Of a DNA stretch of 27,504 nucleotides, positions 9,477 to 19,994 are shown in pieces; positions within the stretch are counted from its first letter, which is position 1, and every line of letters starts with the position of its first letter. A model generated the notes under the pieces. The model ran no database searches and was not told where the DNA came from. It saw nothing but the letters and a program-made list of their open reading frames with translations. The stretch comes from Saccoglossus kowalevskii. Taxonomy: Eukaryota > Hemichordata > Enteropneusta > Harrimaniidae. The stretch is from the NCBI RefSeq assembly GCF_000003605.2, contig NW_003131857.1, forward strand, positions 87,155 through 114,658. Reading direction: 5' to 3'. A program made the position numbers and the translations under genes.

Positions 9477-10614
9477 TTTCAACAATTTGTGGTCTAATTC
9501 AGCTGTTTTGATTATTTGAGCACATTTTGCTCGTAAAATGAGTTATTCATGGTCATAATGATTCCATGTTGCTAGAAAGAACTGTTGACAATGTTGCGTT
9601 TCGTGATTTTTCTGCAAACAGAGAAGGATAGACTAGTTTCAGTCGTTTTATTACTATATTAAAAATAAATACAATCTCGAATTTTGGTGGAGTTGTCGCA
9701 AAATATCGGTATTAACGAGAAATCACTAAGACCACCGCTCACACGCGATCACTATACCAATTTCACGAATTAAAATTCGTATTCTAACTTACTTATAGCA
9801 GCGTAATCACCGGCACATTGAGCTCCATAGTGCAATCAACTGAAAGAATCATCCTGGCTGATCGGAGTTGCTCGCCAAGTAAATTCCTGTTCAGTAACGC
9901 CCTTAGTAGCCCCCTAGTCTGCTTATATCAGATAAACAATATACCTCCTTGATCAATCAGAGACATCTTAAACTTCTTATTATAATAGCGAGTAATTAGT
10001 ACATCTGCGCACTGTGTCAAATAACCTGACTGAGCAGGGCACAGTAACAACATTTAATTGGGGACAGCTTCATTCACTGAAAACAATGCTGCCAGTAGTT
10101 CAAGTATACATTATAGAGCAACCTTCATATCTTCTGAAAGCTTAGACTATAGGTGAATATGGCAGTTTATATGCTGTACCAATGTTTACGGCCAAGTTCG
10201 CTATTCCGGCCGTTGAAACAAGATTTCCACTCACATGAATGATCTCTGAATTGCACAGAACGTTTTTTCGTAACTCGGGTCGCGTCTCGATTTTTTTCTT
10301 TATCTGCTTTTGATTGTTAGCTACATTGAAAAACAGTCCCTTTATCCTTGATAGTGGGAGTGTGCACCAAATAACTTACAGACATGCGACAAAAACAACG
10401 GGTGCCGGTTTTGGCCCGCCCAACCCACTTAAGAAACATCCTTTTTATTTAATTTACTATCTGCGTCTACGAAACGAAAATGAAATGTCATGTTTCTAGA
10501 ATACTGGCCTAACTAAAAAGCCACGGTAAAATGCGCCTACATTGTAGAATTCAGTGTGAACCAATCTGTGTGTTTTACTGCCATTATAGGGAACCAATAA
10601 ACGTATTCCTAGAA
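9477..10614. other. unique-looking stretch, no gene recognised
   Basis: AT-rich with mixed composition. Open frames are short (for example 10314-10499, 61 residues) and show no family motif or splice context. Nothing repeated within the window was noticed here. Confidence 0.5.
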
Positions 10615-10779
10615 GCAGACGGCAACACTGCGAGCGCACCCACAGTCTAAGACAAGCGCTGATTGGTCAGCAGACGACAACACTGCGAGCGCACCCACAG
10701 TCTAAAACAAGCGATGATTGGTCAGCAGGCGACAACACTGCGAGTGCACCCACAGTCTAAAACAAGCGATGATTGGTCA
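10615..10779 (+). repeat. 55-bp minisatellite, three units
   Basis: Units at 10615-10669, 10670-10724 and 10725-10779 are nearly identical and all exactly 55 bases. Each contains AACACTGCGAG, GCACCCACAGTCTAA and TGATTGGTCA. The last is an inverted CCAAT box of the kind bound by NF-Y. Because 55 is not a multiple of three, the open frames across the array are artefacts. Confidence 0.9.
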
Positions 10780-10805
10780 TTTGCTTTCATTATGTTTACT
10801 CATGA

Positions 10806-10816
10806 ATATGCAAATC
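10806..10816 (+). promoter_or_regulatory. octamer motif beside the CCAAT array
   Basis: TATGCAAATCA contains the POU/Oct octamer ATGCAAAT about 30 bases past three phased inverted CCAAT boxes. Octamer plus CCAAT is a known animal promoter combination. A TATA-like word lies near 10903-10910 (ACATATATAG). No downstream gene is identified. Confidence 0.25.
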
Positions 10817-11029
10817 ATGGTTTCCAACTACTCGCCTTCTCATATTTTACTTTATTTTACTATTAGCAAGTGTGCTAAAAATAGACGTAACAACCAAATA
10901 CTACATATATAGTTGGCATGCGAACAGCTGTTGTCTTATTGTGATTACCGCAACCAAAGACGACGAGCAAAACCCGTGATATACAATATCAATAATGGTG
11001 AAAATTGATAGGATCGATGGATATTATAC

Positions 11030-11220
11030 AGAAAATGGTAGTAGGCAATAAAATACCGCGGTAATTATTCAATGTAACCAGGCGTTTCGTTTCGGGTAAT
11101 GACCCTTTTTTAGTTTCAGGCTCTATGCAGAATGTCCACTGAAAAAGACCATTGCCCGAAACGTCTGGTTATACTGAATACTTACCGAGTACTGCAACTG
11201 TATATCGGTACTACTATTTG
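11030..11220. mobile_element. foldback (inverted-repeat) element
   Basis: Left arm 11060-11110 (GGTAATTATTCAATGTAACC, then AGGCGTTTCG and a GGGTAATG block) is complementary to right arm 11141-11186 (CATTGCCCGAAACG, then TCTGGTTATACTGAATACTTACC). The left arm has a small extra CGTTT. Weaker pairing extends outward to roughly 11030 and 11220, giving arms of 70-80 bases and a ~30-base spacer. There is no coding capacity. It resembles a foldback-type MITE. Confidence 0.65.
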
Positions 11221-11252
11221 CTATTTATAATTAAAACCTATGTAGGACGGTG

Positions 11253-11385
11253 TTAAAGGGCGGCAGTCGTCGTGCCGCGTCCTGTTCGATATGGGACTCG
11301 TGGCGACGTACACAACGCGTGTAAAATACATTGTTTATTTACATGAAATTCAACCACGCGCTGCACGAACACCACAGGGCTTTAA
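11253..11385 (+). mobile_element. TTAA-flanked MITE, copy 2
   Basis: A 133-bp element with TTAA at both ends (11253-11256 and 11382-11385). The left end, AGGGCGGCAGTCGTCGTGCC, and the complement of the right end share an imperfect inverted repeat of about 27 bases. The middle contains ATATGGGACTCGTGGCGACG and ACAACGCGTGTAAAATAC. A TTAA target site with short inverted ends and no coding capacity fits a non-autonomous piggyBac-type element, but the parent family is not identified. Confidence 0.7.
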
Positions 11386-11823
11386 TATACGTCACGCGCG
11401 GTATGGACCCCTTATGACGTATGAACGCGTGAAACATGACTGTGGCAGACTGTTCACGTCGGTACGAGCACAGTAAATACTGTTTCTGATTTCATCCTTG
11501 TTACGTAACATTAGTATATGTTAGTATAATTAGTTAATTGGAATAATCGTAATTCCCATATTACCAAAAAAAGGTTATAAAAGTGTGATGTCATTTTTTT
11601 CTGAATAGCTGTTCCTTGTCATGTGAGCTCGCCAGCATGACAGTGATTTAAAAAAAAATGCATGCACTTTCCAAATACCATTTTATTGTCACAACATATA
11701 CTTTATATAGTTTTTTCTGCTCAGTGTGGTTTCTTCCGTTTTAATCATATTCGTGAAAAAAATAAAAAAAGTACGAGGTGTGGGTGGAAAGTGCAGTTAA
11801 TTCGAAGCGCATGCGCATTAGCG
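11386..11823 (+). repeat. ~0.45-0.57 kb repeat, copy A
   Basis: Collinear with 12100-12169 plus 12655-13075. Shared anchors are CTGTTCACGTCGG.ACGAG, GTTACGTAACAT.AGTAT, CTGAATAGCTGTTCCTTGTC followed by A.TGAGCTCGCC, ACAACATATACTTTATATAG, and GCATGCGCA near the end. The adjoining MITE at 11253-11385 may be its left part, because copy B begins with a similar AGGGCGGC..GTC block at about 11942. A 66-residue open frame (11662-11862) has a counterpart in copy B, but substitutions fall at all codon positions, so I do not call it a gene. Confidence 0.75.
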
Positions 11824-11843
11824 TGGGGTGGTTCCAGTGTTCG

Positions 11844-11907
11844 TATTACCTCCATGGTTTAACCATATATAGTATAGTATGAAAATGGAGGTATTACCTC
11901 CATGGTG
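11844..11907 (+). repeat. palindromic ATTACCTCCATGG element
   Basis: TATTACCTCCATGG at 11844-11857 and again at 11892-11905. The second is preceded by its own complement, giving a 19-bp palindrome ATGGAGGTATTACCTCCAT at 11885-11903. The element sits at the junction of repeat copies A and B. A related hairpin lies at 24561-24590. Confidence 0.7.
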
Positions 11908-11939
11908 TGAAGGACAAGCAACTCCAGTGATTGTATTGT

Positions 11940-13075
11940 AACAGGGCGGCGTCATGATCGTGTGTCTACATGATATTAGAACGTACACCGACAGTTTATT
12001 TGGGTTGGCATTGCTTTCTGTTATACTACCTGATGAGGCTGTGTCATTTGGCTACCGTTAGTTATGTGGTCGCCGGGACTGTACATAAAATAGTACCACG
12101 TTTCATGTGTTTCACATTGGTGCCAGTCTGTTCACGTCGGCACGAGTACAGTAAATACTATTTCTGATTATCTGGAATAATATATTAAAACATGGAGCTT
12201 CGCTCATTGATTAAACTACAGCCATTCACAGTGCGTTGAACCATTAGAGTTCGGTCAGACGTTGCTAATGGACAATAAGCCACATATTATGTTGTCCATT
12301 ATTAATATAGCAAACAATAGTTTCAACAAGTTGGAATTATTACATTGCATCGAATGAAGCGAAATAAAAGCCACAAGGAATTGAAAATCACCAACTTAGG
12401 TATCTTGTCTTCCCTTGATCATGGTGAAAATGAAGAAAATAATACGTCATATGTGATGAATGACTCGATTAATTAACATACAACGTTCCGGCTAAGTTAA
12501 TTTTCTTAAAACAGGTTAAAACCACAATATTAAATAAATAACCTAATTAAAACTGAAATGATCTGATATCACGGACGACGCATGCGCATAAGTATATCTG
12601 ACATTCGAGGTATAATGACAGACAGACAAATTCGTGAAAACGTCGTACGCTGTGTCATTTTATTCGTGTTACGTAACATCAGTATGTGTTAGTTTAATTA
12701 GTCCATTAGAATAATCATAATTCTCATATTACCACGAAAACAAACATTAGGGTATAAATGTGTGAAATGTGTGTGTGTGTTTTTTCTGAATAGCTGTTCC
12801 TTGTCATATGAGCTCGCCCGGGTAACAGAATCACTGAATTATTAATTCCAAGCGAAAATAAAGTATTCTACAGTACATGACAGCGATTTCAAAAGCAAAT
12901 TGCATTCACATTCCAAATACCGTTTTGTTGCCACAACATATACTTTATATAGATTTTTCTACTCAGTTTGGTTTCTTTCGTTTGAATCATATTCGTAATA
13001 AAAAAGTACAAGCCCGAGCGCCCATGTGTAGGTGGAAAGTACAAGTAATTCAAAAAGCATGCGCACTGGAGTTTT
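11940..13075 (+). repeat. ~0.6 kb repeat, copy B, split by an insertion
   Basis: Second copy of the repeat at 11253/11386-11823. Homology runs to the TTTCTGATT block ending at 12169, stops, and resumes at about 12655 with TCATTTTATTCGTGTTACGT. The conserved TATAAA-like word before CTGAATAGCTG occurs in both copies (11574 and 12753). Copy B also has a ~60-base extra piece around 12826-12884. Confidence 0.75.
12170..12654. mobile_element. ~485-bp insertion interrupting repeat copy B
   Basis: Present in copy B and absent from copy A at 11490-11497. I see no convincing terminal inverted repeats or target-site duplication. It contains a hairpin, TAATGGACAA (12266-12275) with TTGTCCATTA (12292-12301). 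It may be a mobile element with unclear ends, or copy A may have lost this sequence by deletion. Confidence 0.45.
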
Positions 13076-15080
13076 GACTATAATTGCATATAAAGAGTAC
13101 GATTTTATCTTACGGCATACACTCTTAATATTAAACACATTGGTTCAATATGTGCACTGATATTATGACTTATTGTTCGGGTGGTTTCTTTTTGTTTAAT
13201 ACAATTAATGGGCAACATGGCCTATAAACAAAAACAAGAGTAACTCCCCTATATTGACCTTTAACCCAGTTCGTATCAGTCATCCGTCCATCGGTTTATC
13301 TCCGCTGCATCTCATCAGTCAATCGACTCTTATACCAGCAGATCCCGTACTTGTATATTATTCGACGCAAGCCGCCGCCAAAGCCCACAAACGTACACAG
13401 CTGTATGCAGCGCTATCACAGCTGGCAATCCCCGCAAATTGTGTGTGCCGAAATATACAACGTATGTCGTCTGGTTTCTCAAACTTACTTCGGGTGATTT
13501 TGCATCACGTTGTGACGTCAGTTCGACATTCAAGTTGATGGCTTCGACAAGTTGAATAAGTAAGTTGCGGAACACGACCAATTCTACTCTTTATGATTGT
13601 CTATTAGGTGAGGACGCACGTTTAGTTATTCTCATTAATGTCTCTATTCGTTATTTATTTATTTTGTTCTTTGTGTTACGTACTGTTGCAAGTATATTAA
13701 ATGTATGTCACCACTAAGCATATTTCTCGTACAGCAGGCCTATGCCTACGTAATTTAACGTTGTCGATCGAGGTATGGACGTCTATACACGCCGCTATAG
13801 AATTAACAAATAGTTGACCAAGTGATCAGCAGTGACATTTACAAATCAAAAAATAAATATATAGTCTGAATATAAAAACAAATCAATTCCACTACATCGA
13901 CAACATGTATACCATAGTATACACACGAGACATATATATATTGATCAGACATAACGACGACGGTGTGGTCGATAATCCCGGCACGACTTTCACCTGCACG
14001 GAGACACATGCGCGTGGCAACTGGTGAACTATTTACGGTCTAAATTGAACATTTTTAGTTTGCTCTTAGATGGATTACTGTGATGGTCTTGGAGAAAAAA
14101 AAAGAAGGTTTCAAATATTTGGCTTTTTCAATAGTGTACACATATTGAAATCAGAACCCCTGATTAGCTCTATGATATGGAGGGGGGTTTACGTCGACAC
14201 ATGATGTAGTCGAAACATATTTAAAAAAAAAAACGCCAGATAATATGCATGATCAGATGTGATATTCTATCCTACCACTTCGGTATAAAGATCACAATGA
14301 TCATGCTTTGCTGGTATGCGCGTATGAGCAGTGTTTACGCAGTGCCACATCGCTGACGGGGTTTCCGTGCAATATGCTTTCAATAATTCGCTGTCTTATT
14401 TATTTTAACGGGAAAGCTTCTGAGTCGATACTCAAAGAGGAGTGTTTCCGTGGAAACGCCGATCCGGTGTCATCAAGTACTAGGTATTAGTACGCAAAAT
14501 AATACGATAGCTACAAGGCCTGCTCATCCAGACAGTGTCCCTTGTTTGTGTACGGGATATACTAAGCTTTTGATATCGAAGTTATTCATTTTGAGAGCCA
14601 CGTGTTGCGGAATATATATCGGTAGCCAGCGCAACCTTTTGTCTTTTATTGGTAACATATACTTCCCATTGTGTCTACGGCATGCTATTCCAAGTCGGCA
14701 TTCTTTTTATCGGACAGTTGTGCTGGGGACGTATTTTTTCCCCGATAGTCCTGTACACAATAATTAAAAATCATATTAAATTTTTCTAATTTGTTCATTT
14801 CTAAAGAAACCTTGATATATATAAATATCAATTTAATCATACTTAACGCCGACAAAAACAAACACGCGCAGAACTCAAACAGCTAGTGTAAGATCTGTAC
14901 CATTGTTTATTTCTTTTGTCTCTATAAAAAAAAAAAATTGAACAACTTGAAGAAATATCGAGTCAAAGCTACTGTCGATCATTAAGATATTTTCGATCAT
15001 TTGAGATAAGTTGCTAGTTAGAAATTGTCATAGGGTTTTTGTTTTCGATCAGTCAAATAGGGTAGTTCGTTTGAAATGCA
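13076..15080. other. mostly unique stretch, no gene recognised
   Basis: Contains the longest gap-free open frames of the window (14450-14767 plus, 105 codons; 13254-13538 plus, 94; 13330-13581 minus, 83). The last two overlap on opposite strands. None shows a recognisable domain, and none has a convincing donor and acceptor pair. A core-promoter-like GCATATAAAG occurs near 13087. Confidence 0.45.
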
Positions 15081-15122
15081 CTAACTGTGTCATTATCTTT
15101 TGCCTTTCAATGACACGGTTAG
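15081..15122 (+). other. 14-bp stem hairpin
   Basis: CTAACTGTGTCATT (15081-15094) pairs with AATGACACGGTTAG (15109-15122) with a single G-T-type mismatch and a 14-base loop. The stem is too short for a typical microRNA precursor and pairing does not extend outward. Confidence 0.4.
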
Positions 15123-15159
15123 AATCGCGGCGTATTATTCCGGTCGTTGTAATTTAACT

Positions 15160-15275
15160 TTAAAGGGTGGCAGTCGTCGTACCGCGTCATGTTCGATATG
15201 GGACTCATAGCGACGTATACAACGCGTGTAAAATACAATTCGAACACGCGCTGCGCGACGACCACCGCGCTTTAA
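15160..15275 (+). mobile_element. TTAA-flanked MITE, copy 3 (internal deletion)
   Basis: TTAA at 15160-15163 and 15272-15275. The ends are AGGGTGGCAGTCGTCGTACC and CGCGACGACCACCGCGCT. About 17 bases present in copies 2 and 4 (the TTGTTTATT block) are missing from the middle, giving 116 bp. The minus strand reads YTRCIRRYESHIE, shared with copy 4, which reflects repeat identity and not a gene. Confidence 0.8.
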
Positions 15276-16045
15276 AGTAGTGAAAGCACGGTTAGGTATT
15301 GTATTAGATATTGTATTTTTGATACTGTAACGGATGCATATACATTTCATCAGAAAAGATGAATTGGCACAGCCTCGACAATAAAGCCACTTATTCAACT
15401 CGCGTCCAATAATCTGTTGAAAGGTGTACACTTACACCACGGGAATGCGACACACATGCTTGTGGTTGTAATCGCCCGACATGGCTGCGTCAGTCAGGTC
15501 ACTTACCAGAGCAGATGTGCCAACAACTCATGTTTGGTGTTTTTGTTGCCCCCTCCCATCATGGAGACCGTCTTACACGAAATAACATTTACAACTGACT
15601 TTTTGGTAATGTGTTTATTCATAACCATAAACTGTAAAACACTTTCATTACATAATTTTCATTAATTTGGGTTATGTGTTACGCGTACGTGTACTCACCT
15701 GTTAGTATAATTAATGTAAACCAGTGTGGACAAAACCTAGCAATGTATTATACTTTCACTGATTTACACCTTCGTCACGAGATAAAGAAACATCCAAGCA
15801 AAATGAAAGTTGTTTACATTTGGCTAACCTGGCTATCCCGTCATTTCGCTAATCCCAGTATGAAAATTTTACTAGTTCAAAAGAATTGAACTTTTAGCCC
15901 GGAGGCCGTAGTTATAACGCAAGGATCTACACACTGGGCCAAATTCGCTCTATTTAAGAAATGGCAGATATCTAACCTGATTCCAATACTAGTATCACGA
16001 TTTTAGCGAACGGTTTGCAGTTCATACCGGGAGTGGTCGACCGCT
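15276..16045. other. unique-looking stretch before the gap
   Basis: Short open frames on the plus strand (15417-15665, 82 residues; 15674-15889, 71 residues) without recognisable domains. No repeats shared with the rest of the window were noticed. Confidence 0.45.
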
Positions 16046-16318
16046 NNNNNNNNNNNNNNNNNNNNNNNNNNNNNNNNNNNNNNNNNNNNNNNNNNNNNNN
16101 NNNNNNNNNNNNNNNNNNNNNNNNNNNNNNNNNNNNNNNNNNNNNNNNNNNNNNNNNNNNNNNNNNNNNNNNNNNNNNNNNNNNNNNNNNNNNNNNNNNN
16201 NNNNNNNNNNNNNNNNNNNNNNNNNNNNNNNNNNNNNNNNNNNNNNNNNNNNNNNNNNNNNNNNNNNNNNNNNNNNNNNNNNNNNNNNNNNNNNNNNNNN
16301 NNNNNNNNNNNNNNNNNN
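16046..16318. other. assembly gap (273 N)
   Basis: A run of unknown bases. The open frames crossing it are artefacts. The 27-bp minisatellite follows about 190 bases to the right, so the gap may hold more repeat. Confidence 0.95.
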
Positions 16319-16499
16319 GCCGCTGCGTCACAATCACGAAAACAAATGGAATCTAGTACAGCGCATCGTGTTAACCAAGGACCCCACACAATCACATGCA
16401 ACGCATCATCTCACCAACGCATCATACCGATATCTCATCTCAGAGTCAGTCCATAGCACCGATAACTCGCCCAGCCCATCTGATCAATATCTCTCACCG

Positions 16500-16870
16500 A
16501 TATCACACATTACATCGCACCGATATCTAACCCAATCCCATCGCACCGATATCTCAACCTAATCCCATCGCACCGAGATCTCAACCAAATCCATCTCACA
16601 GATATTTCAACCTAACTCCACCACACCCATATGTAAACCCGATCCCATCGCGCCGATATCTCAGCTCAATCCCATCTCACCGATATGTCAACCTAACTCC
16701 ACCACACCCATATCTCAACCCAAACCCATCGGACCCATATATCACCCAAATCCAATTGCACCGATATCTCGTCCCATCGCATCGACATTTTAGCCAAACT
16801 CTATTGCAACGACATCTCACCCGGCCTCATCTGTTTAATCGAATATTTCACCCCACTCCCCTCGCATCGA
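16500..16870 (+). repeat. 27-bp minisatellite, about twelve or more units
   Basis: Units follow CCGATATCTCAACCTAATCC plus CATCGCA, 27 bases with occasional one-base losses. Degenerate units reach left to about 16430 and right to about 17030. A variant, CAACCTAACTCCACCACACC, recurs at 16608 and 16689, exactly 81 bases (three units) apart, which shows a higher-order period. Stops occur in the repeat, so it is not a protein repeat. Confidence 0.9.
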
Positions 16871-17030
16871 TACCTCATCGCTCCGACACACAAAAAAAAC
16901 TGTAAAGCGCCGATGAAGGGTTCTAACACGAATCGACGCTCATTATACGCTTTTTGATTATTTGGCTGTGTTGTGTTTTTTGCCCAACGCACTGATACTT
17001 ACTCTAACGCTATCACATCGATACCTAACA

Positions 17031-17974
17031 TACTTTCGCTGATTTTTCGTCCAGTGTTAGATCTCGCGTGTTTTGTGAAAGGCGCGGAATGAACGTGACC
17101 CTGGGCGCCACCTACGTCAACTTGTCAGGCTAAATGAACGTCTGCAACTTGAATTTCTTTTTTATAGTTCAATGTCGCAAAACCAATATTTCCGATGAAA
17201 ATATGACGTTAAAATATCCTTACTTCGTCAAAGATGACGATCATCAAATGTGTATAGCACACTAGTAGACGTAGAAATACCCCTAAAGTTACTTTCACGT
17301 TTTTCGAAACACACGCGATGTTTTTAAGCCACAACGACGATATGACCGTTGTTGACCGGCTAACTCATGACAACTATACGATATAAAATACCCTTACTTT
17401 CTACCGTATTCGCGGTAATCGTAATCCGTTTTGCTTTTTATTTTACACAGTCATTTATCTCGATCGCCGTTTTATTTAATACTATGGTGGTCCAAAGGAA
17501 ATGATACAAGATTCCGACACTGAAAGAAAACATCCGGAATGCATGCAAATTGTGAATAAATTAGTGTTGTATGTTTAGCTAAAAATATTAAAACAAATGG
17601 TTTGGATATAAATTCCATCTGAGTGAGTTGGTGAGAAAAGCTTACACTTTGAGATCAAACAAATATATTTTAAAATAGTATGTTCGTCGTCATAGAAATA
17701 ATATCATAATACTATTATTATATCACGTGACCAACAGTCGATATTTTTTCTACACTGAATTAGTTTTAATTTAATATATTTTACAATATATATTTAATTT
17801 AATTGTTAAATAACATTACACTCTGCCTTTTTAATAGCAAATTGTGAATAAATTAGTAAATAGTGTGTGGTGATTATATGTGTTACACTGTCGGCTTTTA
17901 GATTTAAAGAAGATTTAAAAAAATAAATAAAAATAAATAAAAAATGTGATGGTTAATTTTAAAAAAAAATGATG
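17031..17974. other. AT-rich stretch, no gene recognised
   Basis: Contains two similar phrases, TAAAATATCCTTACTT (about 17212) and TAAAATACCCTTACTT (about 17384). A 21-base word, GCAAATTGTGAATAAATTAG plus T, is found near 17545 and again near 17838. The rest is A/T-rich low-complexity DNA. Confidence 0.5.
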
Positions 17975-18562
17975 GAAAGCCGAATAGTGAATCATCATGC
18001 AAATTAGGTGGTCGATATGCATGGATATTGTCCCAAAGATTATCAGGTATGTGAATTGTCCTATGACATATATGTACCAAGTTTCATTGAAATGCGATGA
18101 TTACTATATTGAGATATCATTAGAAAGACGGAACATTTATGCAAATTAGGTGATTAACATGCACATATTTTAAACCAAAACTAATCAAGACTGTGCATTC
18201 TCCTAGAATATCTATGTACGATGTTTGATTGAAATATGATGATCAGTACTTGAGATATCATTGGAAAACCCGAAAATTGACTAATCATTGTGAAAATAAG
18301 GTAATTAATAGGCACGGATTTTTACCCCAAACTAATCAGGTCTACTGACTAATCTAATTTTGTGCAAAATTTCATCAAAATCCAATGAGCCATTCTTTCG
18401 ATATCAGTAAAGTGGTCAGGGAACATTTAACAATTAGTTCACTATCATGCAAATTAGGTAATAATATGCACGGATTTAAAGTCAAAACGTCATAAAATCT
18501 GCGCCCTAACCCAGAGCACCAACGCGTCAAGTTTCATCGAAATAGAATTACGCGCTATCGAA
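17975..18562 (+). repeat. four diverged ~150-bp tandem monomers
   Basis: The ATGCAAATTAGG-type block recurs at 17997, 18139, 18290 (degenerate) and 18447, with spacings of 142, 151 and 157. Each monomer continues with TGATTAATATGCACGGAT-like, AAACTAATCA-like, AAGTTTCATTGAAAT-like and TGAGATATCATTGGAAA-like blocks in fixed order. A single partial copy lies at 8782-8866. Tandem monomers of this size form the core of some non-autonomous Helitron-like elements and satellites in marine invertebrates. That affiliation is an inference; I see no Helitron ends. Confidence 0.85.
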
Positions 18563-19994
18563 TTTCGATTAAATAAACATTTAATAAGTACGTCGCATAG
18601 AACACAGCGTGGTGGTCGACTTTGTCGCTTTTGGTAAATAAATACCTTAACCCAAAAATATAACTACCGATAGATCTTTGATTGTCTCCAATCAAGTCAT
18701 TGTCCCACAATTAGACTTTTTTATTAAAAATTGGCCACATTCAAGTTCAATTATAAATACAACCGAACCACACTAAACAGTATCTCTTCCTCCGTTAATT
18801 CAGAATTAGGGATATATTGAGAGACAAAACATAATACCTGATTAAGCATTAATTCGCGACAAAAATGGTTTTACTCAGACCAGTTTGCGGTGACACAGTG
18901 AATACGGCGTGCCCGGATAATGCTAAAGTAAAATCGCGCCATCTATCGCTACACAATGCTTAGCAACGTTGCAGCACGCTGGTAAGTTGTTTTATCGGCC
19001 TTCAAGTAATCTGGTCGAACACAACACAAACGGAGTGACGTCGTCAAGGTAACACTCAGAACATTAAATTGTTAAAAAAGTGTAAGCTAATGATTATGCC
19101 TTGTAATTGAATATTTAATTATTTCCGTCTCAAAAAAATTACATTTATTTATTTTTGTTAACTACTGTTCATGATGCAGAACCCGAATGTGGTAATACAA
19201 ATGCGTATTTACTTCAGTGTGCTTATTTTTACGTTATATCCTATTTTTATTGCATTCATTTAAAAAAAAATACGTTTCTTAATCTGGTCACGGTTTCTTC
19301 TAGTAACCGTGATCTGGTTAAAACCAATGCAATGTTTAAAGAGGAAAGAAAACCAAGCAAAACAGGGAAAACATAAACTAAATAAAATAGGAATGAAAAT
19401 TGATTAAACCCGTTTTTGATAGGTCACGCTTGAAACTGCCGACTTAATGAAAGATGTCAGCGACTCGGACAAGATGATTTGTTTGTTGTTTGTGTCATGC
19501 TTCCTGATCATTACAAATTTAGTTTTATTGCCTAGATCTCCACCATTTTGAAACTTTCTCATACACTTATATTTTGTCTCATAGTTTTCTTATATTTAGA
19601 CGAAGTGTATTCATCTTAGGTTCGAATACATGGTTATAGAAGGTTGGTTGAACTGGCGGTTACAATCATCGGGGCGGACATCCGGGCATTTTCACCGCCT
19701 GGCAACCCTCGCAGTGAAAACAAAGGCCCTGTACAGTGTAACATATGTAAATTTGGTTGTGCAGGATTACTTCAAAGTTGAGTTTGTGTTGTTTTCTCGA
19801 ATTTTCACCGGCTCGACCGGCGTTCCACAGCAGCGCGCACAGAGCCCATAGAAATGCATGGTACGGTGGTGTGCGTCGTATCAACTTGGGACGTCTTGTG
19901 AAGTAGCTCCGCCCCGAGGATAGACCGTAGCCTTGCATGCAGACTCTTGTGTATTTTTGTTTTTAAATAAGATAACATATTACGTGAGTGTACA
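18563..19994. other. mixed stretch with a GC-richer part, no gene proven
   Basis: Around 18930-18985 the sequence is GC-richer and contains TTAGCAACGTTGC followed by a donor-like CGCTG|GTAAGTTG at about 18980. An ATG at 18958 would give eight codons before the donor. A hairpin, TCACGGTT/AACCGTGA, lies near 19289-19313. The 19660-19930 part is also GC-richer. None of this proves an exon. Confidence 0.35.

Noticed and set aside
10663-10912. Two overlapping plus-strand frames with RRQHCE.THSLKQAMIG repeats
   Set aside because: A 55-bp unit is not a multiple of three; the peptide repeats arise from the minisatellite in shifted frames.
13254-13581. Overlapping frames of 94 (plus) and 83 (minus) codons
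   Set aside because: They overlap on opposite strands, show no recognised domain and lack convincing splice sites.
15135-15431. Minus-strand open frames at 15135-15431 and 22803-23048 sharing YTRCIRRYESHIE
   Set aside because: The shared peptide lies entirely within MITE copies 3 and 4; the copies at 1877 and 11253 do not keep the frame, so it reflects repeat identity and not a gene.
15972-16401. Open frames of 113-132 codons around 16000-16400
   Set aside because: They are mostly unknown bases of the assembly gap.
16368-16562. Serine/histidine-rich frame at the start of the 27-bp array
   Set aside because: A 27-bp unit could encode nine-residue repeats, but the frame meets stops within the array.
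16500-16870. CRISPR-like regular repeats
   Set aside because: Units are contiguous and degenerate with no unique spacers, and the genome is animal-like.
17200-17410. Possible ~172-bp duplication sharing a TAAAATAYCCTTACTT phrase
   Set aside because: Only one clear 16-base phrase matches; the surrounding similarity is too weak to support a repeat call.
17759-17805. AT-rich inverted repeat around TTAATTTAATATAT
   Set aside because: Low-complexity A/T sequence pairs easily by chance; the stem is imperfect.
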